This document shows positions 49,772-58,074 of a stretch of 64,000 bases of DNA, piece after piece. A program made the translations under genes and the position numbers. The notes below the pieces were generated by a model. That model did no database searches. It had not been told where the DNA came from and worked only from the letters and a program-made list of their open reading frames with translations. Origin of the DNA: Urbifossiella limnaea (GTDB taxonomy: Bacteria > Planctomycetota > Planctomycetia > Gemmatales > Gemmataceae); assembly GCF_007747215.1 (NCBI RefSeq), contig NZ_CP036273.1, positions 7,362,322 through 7,426,321 on the forward strand. Reading direction: 5' to 3'. Each line of letters begins with the position of its first letter. Position 1 is the stretch's first letter.

Positions 49772-50161
49772 ATGCCGACGAAGGACGAGATCTTCGAGAA
49801 GGTCCGCACCACCCTGGTGGACGCCCTCAACGTCGACGACGACGAGGTGAAGCTCACGAGCCGGCTCCGCGCCGACCTGAACGCCGAGTCGATCGACTTC
49901 CTCGACATCGTGTTCCGGCTGGAGAAGCAGTTCAACGTGAAGATTCCGCGGGAGGAGCTCTTCCCCGAGTCGATCTTCCAGGGCGACGCCGACTACGTGG
50001 CCGACGGCAAGGTGACGGCCAAGGGGCTGGACGAGCTGGCCAAGCAGATGCCGTTCGCCGACCTGACGGAGTTCCGCAAGGACCCGCGGCTCGACAAGAT
50101 GGAAGACCTGTTCACGGTGGACCTGATCGTGAACTACCTCCAGAAGAAGCTGGGCGGCTGA
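49772..50161 (+). CDS. Acyl carrier protein, extended
   Basis: This 129-residue protein has the carrier core (EIFEKVRTTLVDALNVDDDE ... LRADLNAESIDFLDIVFRLE) with Ser40 as phosphopantetheine site, but an insertion and longer C-terminus (ESIFQGDADYVADGKVT ... DLTEFRKDPRLDKMEDLFTV DLIVNYLQ) make it about 50 residues longer than housekeeping ACP. That marks it as a dedicated carrier of this pathway. Its stop overlaps the next start by one base. Confidence 0.9.
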   Translation: MPTKDEIFEKVRTTLVDALNVDDDEVKLTSRLRADLNAESIDFLDIVFRLEKQFNVKIPREELFPESIFQGDADYVADGKVTAKGLDELAKQMPFADLTEFRKDPRLDKMEDLFTVDLIVNYLQKKLGG

Positions 50162-50652
50162 TGCGCTGGACGTGGATCGACCGGTTCACGGCGTTCGAGT
50201 CGCGGAAGGCGGCGACGGCGGTGAAGTGCCTGTCCCTGGCCGAGGACCACTTCGCCGACCACTTCCCCGGCTTCCCCGTCATGCCGGCGCCGCTCATCCT
50301 TGAAGGACTCGCCCAGACCGGCGGTATCCTCGTGGGCGAGGCCAACGGCTTCAAGGAGAACGTCGTCCTGGCCAAAATGAGCGCCAAGTTCGCCCGCGAG
50401 GCGTATCCCGGCGAGCAGCTCACCTACACCGCCACCCTCGTGGACCTGGGGGCGACTGGCGGGCGGGTCAGCGGCACGGTCAAGAGCGGCGACGTCCTGG
50501 TGGCCGAGGCCGACATCCTGTTCGCCCACGTCGGCCCCGACCAGCTGCCGCCCGGCGTTACCGACTCGAAGTTTGTGTTCACGGGTGAGCTGCAGACGCT
50601 CCTGAAGACGGCCGAGGCCGTGGCCGTAACCCCCGCCACAACAGCGGGTTAA
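50161..50652 (+). CDS. FabZ-like dehydratase with complete His/Glu pair
   Basis: This 163-residue hotdog protein has His34 and Glu48 (DHFPGFPVMPAPLILEGLAQ) in FabZ spacing, so it should be active. It resembles the first hotdog gene in length and start (both begin MR.. with DR.T/D.), and probably forms a heterodimer with it. It is translated immediately after the ACP (one-base overlap). Confidence 0.9.
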   Translation: MRWTWIDRFTAFESRKAATAVKCLSLAEDHFADHFPGFPVMPAPLILEGLAQTGGILVGEANGFKENVVLAKMSAKFAREAYPGEQLTYTATLVDLGATGGRVSGTVKSGDVLVAEADILFAHVGPDQLPPGVTDSKFVFTGELQTLLKTAEAVAVTPATTAG

Positions 50653-50685
50653 CGGCCGAGTTCGACACCCGCCGACGCAGCCGGA

Positions 50686-50705
50686 GGCCCCGTGTGGGGC
50701 TTTCC
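50686..50705 (+). terminator. Hairpin between dehydratase and CLF genes
   Basis: GCCCC/GGGGC with loop GTGT and TTT after it (50687-50703). In the 230-base gap inside the gene set it could act as attenuator or internal terminator; no convincing promoter for the downstream part was found. Confidence 0.35.
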
Positions 50706-50882
50706 GCGTTTAACGGCGGCCCCGACAACCGGAGTTTCCCGCACCCCCCAACCCTCCTGGCTTATCAGACTGGGGTGTCGCGGCTCCAACGGCGCAAGTC
50801 CGCCGGCCGAATACACTACCTTGATGCTACACCCGCACCCAGGGCCGCCGATGTTTTGCCCTCTCCGTGCCGAGCCGCCCGT

Positions 50883-52169
50883 ATGGTAGAGACCCCCCGC
50901 CGCCGGGCCGTCGTAACGGGGCTCGGGGTGATTTCCGCGATCGGCAGCACGCCCGCCGCATTCTGGGCCGCGCTCGAGGCCGGCACGCCCGGCGTCGGTC
51001 GGATTCGCGCCTTCGACCCCACCCCCCTCCCCTGCCAGCTCGGCGGCGAGGTGCCCGACTTCAACGCCAAGGCCGTTGTCGAGAAGGCCTACCGCAAGAC
51101 GCTGAACGCGATGTCGCGGCCGGTGCAGATGGGGCTGGTGGTGTCGCAGTTCGCCATGCAGGACGCCGGGCTCGCCAAGGGGACCGTGGCGCCGGAGCGG
51201 ATCGGCATCTCGTTCGCGTCGGTTATGGGGGCCACCGATATCGACGACCTGGCCGGGGCGAGCAAGCGCTCGTCCGTGGGCGCCCGGCAGGCGGTGGACA
51301 TGGCGGTGTGGGGCGAGAAGGGGCTCCCCGAAGTGCCGCCGATGTGGATGCTGCGGTACCTGCCGAACATGCCGGCGTGCCACGTCACGATCGTGTTCGA
51401 CATGCAGGGGCCGAGCAACACCATCATCCCGAACGACGCCGCCGGGGTGATGGCGCTGGGCGAGGCGCTCCGCATCCTCCGCCGCGGCGCCGCCGACGTG
51501 ATGTTCGTCGGCGGCAGCGAGGCGAAGGTGAACCCGCTGAGCATGTCGCGGTTCAACAGCTTCTACCCGCTGACGCGCCGCAACGAGCTCGGCGGCGCGG
51601 CCGTGCGGCCGTTCGACGAGGCGGCCAGCGGCTCGGTGCTCGGCGAGGGCGGCGCCGCCTTCCCGCTGGAGGAGTTGGAGCACGCGAAGACGCGCGGCGC
51701 GAACATCCTCGCGGAAGTGGTCGGGTTCGCGGCGGGCGTCGACCGGCCGCTGGCGGGGCCGGGGTTGGCGCGGGTGATCCGAACCGCGCTGGCCGAGGCC
51801 GGCATCCAACCGGCCGACGTGGACCACGTGAACGCGCACGGCGTCGGCGTGCCGGCGCTGGACCGGTTCGAGGCTAACGGCATCGGCGCGGTGTTCGGCA
51901 AGGACGTGCCGGTGTTCGCCCCGCTGAGCCGCTTCGGCAACATGGGCGCCGCGTCCGGCGCGGCCGAGCTGGCGTGCAGCCTGCTGGCGCTGAAGCACGG
52001 CAGGCTGCCGGGCACGCTGAACCACGCCGCCCCGTACCCGGGCTGCCCCATTACGGTGCACACGGGGTCGCCGCGGCCGGTGACGAAACCCTACGCGGTG
52101 AAGGTGAGCGCCACCGACCTGGGCCAGTGCGCCGTGGTGGTGGTGAAGCGTTGGGACGGGGGGGCATGA
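50883..52169 (+). CDS. Ketosynthase-like chain-length factor (KS-beta)
   Basis: This 428-residue protein has the FabF-type thiolase fold. At the active-site position the sequence is GPSNTIIPNDAAGVMALGEA, so Asp185 replaces the Cys. The first His is kept (VNAHGVG, His319), but the second is Asn353 (RFGNMG). It cannot condense by itself and resembles the chain-length factors/KS-beta of type II polyketide and aryl-polyene systems, where Cys is replaced. The ATG at 50883 is preferred; the frame is open for 63 codons upstream. Coupled (ATGA) to the intact KS. Confidence 0.9.
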   Translation: MVETPRRRAVVTGLGVISAIGSTPAAFWAALEAGTPGVGRIRAFDPTPLPCQLGGEVPDFNAKAVVEKAYRKTLNAMSRPVQMGLVVSQFAMQDAGLAKGTVAPERIGISFASVMGATDIDDLAGASKRSSVGARQAVDMAVWGEKGLPEVPPMWMLRYLPNMPACHVTIVFDMQGPSNTIIPNDAAGVMALGEALRILRRGAADVMFVGGSEAKVNPLSMSRFNSFYPLTRRNELGGAAVRPFDEAASGSVLGEGGAAFPLEELEHAKTRGANILAEVVGFAAGVDRPLAGPGLARVIRTALAEAGIQPADVDHVNAHGVGVPALDRFEANGIGAVFGKDVPVFAPLSRFGNMGAASGAAELACSLLALKHGRLPGTLNHAAPYPGCPITVHTGSPRPVTKPYAVKVSATDLGQCAVVVVKRWDGGA

Positions 52170-53458
52170 TGCGTCGTCGGGTCGTCATCACCGGGATGGG
52201 CGTGATCACCCCGCTGGGGCACACCGTCGCCGAGCTGTTCGCCTCCCAGCTGGAGGGGCGCACGGCCGTGGGTCCGCTCACCCGGTTCGACGCCCGCACC
52301 ATGCCGACCACGTTCGCGTCCGAGGTGAAGGGCTTCGAGCTCGACAAGTACGTCGACGACCGCGGCCGCTACGCCCACTGCGGCGTCAACACGCAGTTCG
52401 CAATCGGCGCCACGAAAGACGCCCTCGCCGACGCCGGCCTCCTCGACGAAGGCACCGGCGACCGCAGCCGCATCGGCGTCTACCTCGGCTCGGGAGAAGG
52501 TGCGGAGGACTTTCCCGCGCTCATCAACAGCATCGCGCTGGCCACGGGTCCGAGCGGCAAGGCCGACCCGGCGACGTTCCAGCGGGAAATCCTGCAGGTG
52601 CTCAGCCGCGACCGCGAGGCCGAGGTGGAGATGCACACCACCTGCGGCCACCTGGCGCACCTGTTCGCGCTGGACGGCCCCAACTTCGCCTGCCAGACGG
52701 CGTGCGCCGCCAGCTCGCAGGCCATCGGCGAAGCCGCGGAACTCATCCGCGCCGGCGACGCCGACGTGATCGCCGCCGGCGGCTCGCACTCGATGCTCCA
52801 CCCGCTCGGCATCACCGGGTTCAACCGCCTCACGGCGCTGTCGCAGCGGAACGAGTCGCCGCGGACCGCGAGCCGGCCGTTCGACCTGACCCGCGACGGC
52901 TTCGTCATCGGCGAGGGCGGCGGCATCGTCGTGCTGGAGGAGTTGGAGCACGCCAGGAAGCGCGGCGCCACGATCTACGCCGAGGTGACCGGCTACGGCA
53001 CCACCGCCGACGCCTACCGCATGACCGACCCGCACCCGCAGGGGAAGGGCGCCATCCGCGCGATGGCCGACGCCCTGACCGACGCGAAGCTGAAGCCGAC
53101 GGACATCGGCTACATCAACGCCCACGGCACGAGCACGCAGGCGAACGACTCGGCGGAGACAGCGGCGATCAAGGCCGTGTTCGGCGAGTACGCGTACCAG
53201 TTGCCGGTGTCGAGCAGCAAGAGCATGTTGGGCCACCTGATCGCCGCGGCGGGGGTGGTGGAACTGGTGATCTCGGTCATGGCGCTGCGGAAGGGCGTGC
53301 TGCCGCCGACGATCAACCTGGAGACGCCGGACCCCGAGTGCGACCTGGATTACATCCCGAACGTGGCCCGCGAGAAGCGCGTGGACCACGTGCTGAGCAA
53401 CAGCTTCGGCTTCGGCGGGCAGAACATCGCGCTGGTGGTCAGCCGGTTTCGGGACTGA
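52166..53458 (+). CDS. Beta-ketoacyl-ACP synthase (KS-alpha)
   Basis: This 430-residue FabF-type enzyme has the complete Cys-His-His triad: Cys180 (CQTACAASSQ), His320 (NAHGTSTQAND) and His357 (SMLGHLIAAAG). It would extend acyl chains with malonyl-ACP, paired with the preceding KS-beta. The start overlaps the CLF stop by 4 bases with a G7 run before it. It ends the type II operon core; a 30-bp inverted repeat follows. Confidence 0.94.
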   Translation: MMRRRVVITGMGVITPLGHTVAELFASQLEGRTAVGPLTRFDARTMPTTFASEVKGFELDKYVDDRGRYAHCGVNTQFAIGATKDALADAGLLDEGTGDRSRIGVYLGSGEGAEDFPALINSIALATGPSGKADPATFQREILQVLSRDREAEVEMHTTCGHLAHLFALDGPNFACQTACAASSQAIGEAAELIRAGDADVIAAGGSHSMLHPLGITGFNRLTALSQRNESPRTASRPFDLTRDGFVIGEGGGIVVLEELEHARKRGATIYAEVTGYGTTADAYRMTDPHPQGKGAIRAMADALTDAKLKPTDIGYINAHGTSTQANDSAETAAIKAVFGEYAYQLPVSSSKSMLGHLIAAAGVVELVISVMALRKGVLPPTINLETPDPECDLDYIPNVAREKRVDHVLSNSFGFGGQNIALVVSRFRD

Positions 53459-53463
53459 TGATT

Positions 53464-53546
53464 GATGATTGGTGATTTGTGATTGATGAATGATGTGGCA
53501 CCGTTCCTGTGTCCGGCATTCATCAATCGTCAATCACCAATCATCA
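53464..53546. repeat. Inverted repeat, 30-bp arms
   Basis: Arms 53464-53493 and 53517-53546 (TGATGATTGGTGATT core, about 3 mismatches) flank a 23-base loop. The units are low-complexity and AT-rich, unlike the surrounding DNA. Confidence 0.85.
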
Positions 53547-53604
53547 ACGTGGAGCAGGAGGCTCCCGCGAAGTGACAGCAAGTTAAGCACCGGGAGAAGC
53601 CAAG

Positions 53605-54609
53605 GTGGTCTTTTGGTTGTGGGTCACGCTCGCGGTCGTCGCCACCCCGCCCGTCGCGGTCGGGCTGGGGCTGGCCATGCTGTACCTGTACCTGCGCTGG
53701 AAGTACGTCCCGCTCCTCGTCCGCATCTTCCAGGAGAAGCCGCTCTTCATCGTGCCGAAGGGCCAACCCTCCGACGCCGCCGAGCCGGTGGCGTTCCCCG
53801 CCGCCGACGGGCTCACCCTCCGCGGCTGCTACGTCCGCACCCCGGCGCCGACCCGCAAGGGCGTCATCCTGTTCGGCCTCGAGTTCGGCTCCGACCGGTG
53901 GGCGTGTCGGCAGTACTGCGAGCAACTGGTCGCCGCCGGGTACGACGTGTTCACCTACGAGCCGCGGAACCAGGGCGACAGCGACAAGGACGCCGCCTAC
54001 GAGCCGCTCCAGTGGGTGACCGATAAGGACACCGCCGACCTGTCCGCGGCCCTGAAGTACCTCCGCGCCCGACCCGACGCCGACCCCGCCGGCATCGGCC
54101 TGTTCGGCATCAGCAAGGGCGGCAGCACCGGGTTCGTGGCCGCCGCCGGCGACCGCGGCATCCGGTGCGTCGTCACCGACGGGGCGTACGCGACGTACAC
54201 GACGCTCGTGCCGTACATGCAGAAGTTCGTCAAGATTTACAGCAGCCGCAGCAACTTGCAAAAGGCGCTGCCGAACTGGTTCTACGGGCTGCTGGGCCTG
54301 TCCGGGGTGCGGCGGGTGGGGCGGAACCGCGGGGTGACGTACCCGAGCGTCGAGAAGGCGGTGGGGCGGATGCGGCAGCCGCTGCTGATGATCCACGGCG
54401 AGGGCGACACGTACATCAAGCCGGACATGGCGCGGGCGCTGTTCGAGCGGGCGAAGGGCGAGAAGGAGCTGTGGGTGGTGCCGAAGGCGAAGCACAACCA
54501 GGCGCTGCACGTCGCCGGCGACGAGTACCACCGCCGCGTGGTCGAGTTCTTCGACCGGCACCTCGCGCGCGTCGACGCGGAGCCGACCGTACCGGCCGGG
54601 GCGGACTGA
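53605..54609 (+). CDS. Membrane-anchored alpha/beta hydrolase
   Basis: This 334-residue protein starts with a membrane segment (LWVTLAVVATPPVAVGLGLA, about 4-23) and an alpha/beta hydrolase domain: GVILFGLEFGSDRWACRQYC, FTYEPRNQGDSD, the nucleophile GISKGGS, and the C-terminal Asp and His in LLMIHGEGDTYIKPD and AKHNQAL. It uses a GTG start at 53605 with GGGAG eight bases before it. It follows the KS operon and could release or transfer its acyl product, which is inference. Confidence 0.88.
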   Translation: MVFWLWVTLAVVATPPVAVGLGLAMLYLYLRWKYVPLLVRIFQEKPLFIVPKGQPSDAAEPVAFPAADGLTLRGCYVRTPAPTRKGVILFGLEFGSDRWACRQYCEQLVAAGYDVFTYEPRNQGDSDKDAAYEPLQWVTDKDTADLSAALKYLRARPDADPAGIGLFGISKGGSTGFVAAAGDRGIRCVVTDGAYATYTTLVPYMQKFVKIYSSRSNLQKALPNWFYGLLGLSGVRRVGRNRGVTYPSVEKAVGRMRQPLLMIHGEGDTYIKPDMARALFERAKGEKELWVVPKAKHNQALHVAGDEYHRRVVEFFDRHLARVDAEPTVPAGAD

Positions 54610-54617
54610 CGCCGCGG

Positions 54618-54708
54618 GAATGACCAATTTCCAATGACCCACCAATGACCAAGAAAGACGTCGCTGGGTTTCCTTGGTCATTGGTGGGTCATTGGTCATT
54701 GGTCATTC
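54618..54708. repeat. Inverted repeat, 36-bp arms
   Basis: Arms 54618-54653 and 54673-54708 (CCAATGACCCACCAATGACC core, two mismatches) consist of short ATTGGTCATTGG-like units; nine bases after the hydrolase stop and before the GH3 gene. Confidence 0.88.
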
Positions 54709-54721
54709 GGCGGAAATCTCC

Positions 54722-56413
54722 ATGTCGCTGAAGCGCTTCCTGCTCGTCCGCCTCGGCCGCCTCCTCACCTACCCCGTCCGCCGCAAGCTGCGCCACTTCG
54801 AGACCGCCTGCCACGACCCGGAAGCCGTGCAGACGGCGCTGCTGTTCCACATCCTCCGCAAGCAGGCCGGCACCGGCTTCGGCCGCGACCACGGCTTCGC
54901 CGAAATCCGCACCGTCGCCGACTACCGCCGCAGCGTGCCGATCGCGCCGTACGAGCGCGTCGCCCCGTACATCGAGCGCGTTCAGAAGGGCGAGCTGAAC
55001 GCGCTGCTCGCCGACCGCGCCGTGCGCCTGTTCGCGCTGACAAGCGGCACCACCGCCAGCCGCAAGCTCATCCCGGTGACCGACGACTACCTCGCGGCGT
55101 ACCGGCGCGGGTGGAACATGTGGGGCGTGCGGATGTACCGCGACCACCGCGGCCGCCGCATCGCCATGCGGCCGATCATCCAACTCGGCGGCGACCCGGA
55201 GGAGTACCGCACCCCGGCCGGCATCCCGTGCGGCAACCTCAGCGGCTACACCGCGATGGTGCAGCGCCGCCTGATCCGCCGCATGTACGCGGTGCCGTAC
55301 CAGGCCGGCAAGATCAAGGACGCCACCGCCCGCTACTACGTCGCCCTGCGGTTCGCCCTCGGCCGCGACGTGTCGCAGCACGCCGCCGCCAACCCCAGCA
55401 CGCTCGTGCAACTCGCCCGCACCCTCGACGCCGAGAAGGACCACCTGCTGCGGGATTTGCAGAACGGCACCCTCCGCAGTGACATCGACCTGTCACCGGA
55501 GATTCGCGCCGAACTGACGCGCGGGTTGAAGCCGAACCCCGTCCGCGCCCGCGAGCTCGCCGCCGTCGCCGCGAAGATGGGCCGGCTGTACCCGATGGAC
55601 GTGTGGCCCACCGAAGGCACGATCATCAACACGTGGACCGGCGGCAGCATGGGGCCGTACCTGCGGCAGCTGCCGCGCTACTACGGCGAGCCGCCGGTGC
55701 GCGACCTGGGGCTGCTGGCCAGCGAGGGCCGCATGACGATCCCGTTCGCCAACCACACGGCGAGCGGCGTCCTCGACATCTGGTCGCACTACTTCGAGTT
55801 CGTGCCGGAAGCCGAGATCGACTCGCCGCAGCCGACGGTGCTCGGCGCCCACGAGCTGCTCCTCGGCCGCAGCTACTACATCCTGCCGACGACGCTGTAC
55901 GGCCTGTATCGCTACCACATCTCGGACCTGGTCCGCGTCACCGGCTTCTACGGCCAGACGCCCGAGGTCGAGTTCCTGGGGAAGGGCCACCGCTTCGCCA
56001 ACCTGACGGGCGAGAAGCTGAGCGAGTACCACGTCACGCGGGCGGTGGACGCCGCGGCGGCACGGGTGCCCCAGCCGCTGACGGCGTACACCCTGGCCCC
56101 GGTGTGGGACGACGTGCGGCCGTACTACGCGCTGTTCCTGGAGGAGCCGGACGCGGGCGCGGCGCTGCCGGCGTTCCTGGCGGAACTCGACCGCGCACTC
56201 GGCGAGGAGAACGTGGAGTACGCGTCGAAGCGGGAGGGGAACCGGCTCGGCCCGGTGCGGGCGGCGCTGCTGCCGGCGGGGGCGTGGGCGGCGTGGGACC
56301 GCGCCCGGCTGGCGAGTACCGGCGGCTCGGCGGAGCAGTACAAGCACCCGTGCCTGATCGGCGACCTGTCCTTCCGCGCGTCGATGCCGGTGACGCGCGA
56401 GGTGGGGGCGTGA
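54722..56413 (+). CDS. GH3-family acyl-adenylate protein
   Basis: This 563-residue protein belongs to the GH3 superfamily of acyl-adenylate-forming amido synthetases, best known from plant hormone conjugation but common in planctomycetes. Features are the P-loop-like LFALTSGTTASRKLIPVTDD, the mid motifs YPMDVWPTEGTIINTWTGGS and YYILPTTLYGLYRYHISDLV and LTGEKLSEYHV near the C-terminus. It would activate a carboxylic acid and transfer it to an amine. Its position after KS operon and hydrolase suggests action on the acyl product. Start at 54722 is after the repeat. Confidence 0.9.
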   Translation: MSLKRFLLVRLGRLLTYPVRRKLRHFETACHDPEAVQTALLFHILRKQAGTGFGRDHGFAEIRTVADYRRSVPIAPYERVAPYIERVQKGELNALLADRAVRLFALTSGTTASRKLIPVTDDYLAAYRRGWNMWGVRMYRDHRGRRIAMRPIIQLGGDPEEYRTPAGIPCGNLSGYTAMVQRRLIRRMYAVPYQAGKIKDATARYYVALRFALGRDVSQHAAANPSTLVQLARTLDAEKDHLLRDLQNGTLRSDIDLSPEIRAELTRGLKPNPVRARELAAVAAKMGRLYPMDVWPTEGTIINTWTGGSMGPYLRQLPRYYGEPPVRDLGLLASEGRMTIPFANHTASGVLDIWSHYFEFVPEAEIDSPQPTVLGAHELLLGRSYYILPTTLYGLYRYHISDLVRVTGFYGQTPEVEFLGKGHRFANLTGEKLSEYHVTRAVDAAAARVPQPLTAYTLAPVWDDVRPYYALFLEEPDAGAALPAFLAELDRALGEENVEYASKREGNRLGPVRAALLPAGAWAAWDRARLASTGGSAEQYKHPCLIGDLSFRASMPVTREVGA

Positions 56414-56538
56414 CGACGGCCGTCGGCATCCGACAGCCCGGCCAGGGCCGGGTCGGCGACATTGCCGCTTGACGCCGGCCCGTCCGAATGCGACATTTCC
56501 AGTACCCGCCGGTCTGCCCTTCCCGCCCCGGAGCCCGC

Positions 56539-57912
56539 ATGTTCCGCCTCGACCTCGGCCGCTCCGGCCCGTACTGCGACGGCCGCACCCGCCGCGACTT
56601 CCTCCAACTCGGCGTCGCCGGCATGGCGTCGGTCGGCCTCCCCGCGCTGATGAAGGCGAAGGCCCAGCCGTCGCTGTCCGACCGCAAGAACACGTCGGTC
56701 GTTCTCATCTGGCTGGACGGCGGCCCCGGCCACATGGACATGTACGACATGAAGCCCGACGCCCCGGAGGAGTACCGCGGCCTCTGGCGCCCGATCCGCA
56801 CCCGGGTGCCCGGCTTCGACGTCACCGAGCTCTACCCGAAGCAGGCGAAGATCACCGACAAGTTCTCCGTGGTGCGCAGCCTGCACCACGACACCGGCGA
56901 CCACTTCGCCGGCGGCCACCGGATGCTCACGGCGAAGGACATGGGCGTCAGCGGCGCCAACACGCCGGGCAAGTTCCCCGGCATCGGCTCGATCGTCAGC
57001 CGCGAACTCGGGCCGCGCGTACCCGGCATGCCGGCCTACGTCGGGGCGCCGCACGCCGCGAGCATCGGGCTGGCCCCGGGCTACTTCGGCGGCAACTTCC
57101 TCGGCACGCACCACGACCCGTTCCTGACCGGCGACCCGAGCCCGGCCAACTACCAGGTCCGCAACCTCAACCTCGCCGCCGGCCTCACCGTCGAGAAGCT
57201 CGACAGCCGCCGCGACCTGCTAGCCCACTTCGACACCGCGCAGCGCAGCCTGGACCGCAACGCGACGGCGCAGGCGATGGACCGCTTCAACCGCGAGGCG
57301 CTCGAGTTCGTGATGGGGCCGACGGCGCGGGCGGCGTTCAACATCGGTCGCGAGCCGGTCGGCCTCCGCGACCGCTACGGCCGCAACGGCCTCGGCCAGA
57401 GCTGCCTCCTGGCGCGCCGACTCGTCGAGGCGGGTTCGACGTTCGTGACCGTCCACTCCGGCGGCTGGGACCACCACTGGGACTTGAAGGCGAGCTACGA
57501 ACGGATGCTGCCGCAGGTGGACGCCGCGGTGGCGACGCTGTTCGAGGACCTGGACGACCGCGGGCTGCTGGACACGACGCTGGTGGTGCTGTGCGGCGAG
57601 TTCGGGCGGACGCCGAAGATGAACGACGGCGGCAACGGCGGCCCGCCGCGCAGCCAGGGGACGCCCGGCCGCGACCACTGGGGCAACGCCTTCTTCTGCC
57701 TCATGGGCGGCGGCGGCGTGAAGGGCGGCCAGCTGGTCGGCTCGACCGACCGGCTCGGTCAGCGGCCGCACACCCGGGCGGTGACGCCGTCGAACATCCA
57801 CGCCACGATCTATCAGGTGTTAGGGATCGACCCGAAGCTGATGCTGCTGGACCCGAGCGGCCGGCCGGTGAACGTGCTCGACGACCCCGAGCCGATCCAC
57901 GAGCTGTTCTGA
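56539..57912 (+). CDS. Second Tat-exported DUF1501 protein
   Basis: This 457-residue protein has a Tat signal (TRRDFLQLGVAGMASVGLPA, about 17-36) and the DUF1501 core (VVLIWLDGGPGHMDMYDMKP, RSLHHDTGDHFAGGHRML, LLARRLVEAGSTFVTVHSGG, VLCGEFGRTPKMND, GRDHWGNAFFCLMGGGGVKG). It is a paralogue of the 40563 protein but not its nearest copy. The ATG at 56539 follows GGAG. No DUF1549/1553 partner is next to it. Confidence 0.93.
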   Translation: MFRLDLGRSGPYCDGRTRRDFLQLGVAGMASVGLPALMKAKAQPSLSDRKNTSVVLIWLDGGPGHMDMYDMKPDAPEEYRGLWRPIRTRVPGFDVTELYPKQAKITDKFSVVRSLHHDTGDHFAGGHRMLTAKDMGVSGANTPGKFPGIGSIVSRELGPRVPGMPAYVGAPHAASIGLAPGYFGGNFLGTHHDPFLTGDPSPANYQVRNLNLAAGLTVEKLDSRRDLLAHFDTAQRSLDRNATAQAMDRFNREALEFVMGPTARAAFNIGREPVGLRDRYGRNGLGQSCLLARRLVEAGSTFVTVHSGGWDHHWDLKASYERMLPQVDAAVATLFEDLDDRGLLDTTLVVLCGEFGRTPKMNDGGNGGPPRSQGTPGRDHWGNAFFCLMGGGGVKGGQLVGSTDRLGQRPHTRAVTPSNIHATIYQVLGIDPKLMLLDPSGRPVNVLDDPEPIHELF

Positions 57913-57938
57913 GCCGCGGGGCGACGCTCGGGTGGGGT

Positions 57939-57988
57939 TCATTGTGTGCACGCGACCCCCCCGGGGGGTCGAGGCACGCATTGAGTCA
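57939..57988. repeat. Dispersed palindromic repeat, copy 2 (inverted)
   Basis: Reverse complement of the unit at 27221-27270 with four mismatches. It again lies between convergent genes (DUF1501 and the LysM protein). Confidence 0.85.
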
Positions 57989-58074
57989 AATACACAAATT
58001 ATCGCTGGGACGACAGGCAGGCGGAAGCCACGTCGGAGCAACGGGTTACGCCGGCACCACGACCGCCTCCGCCG

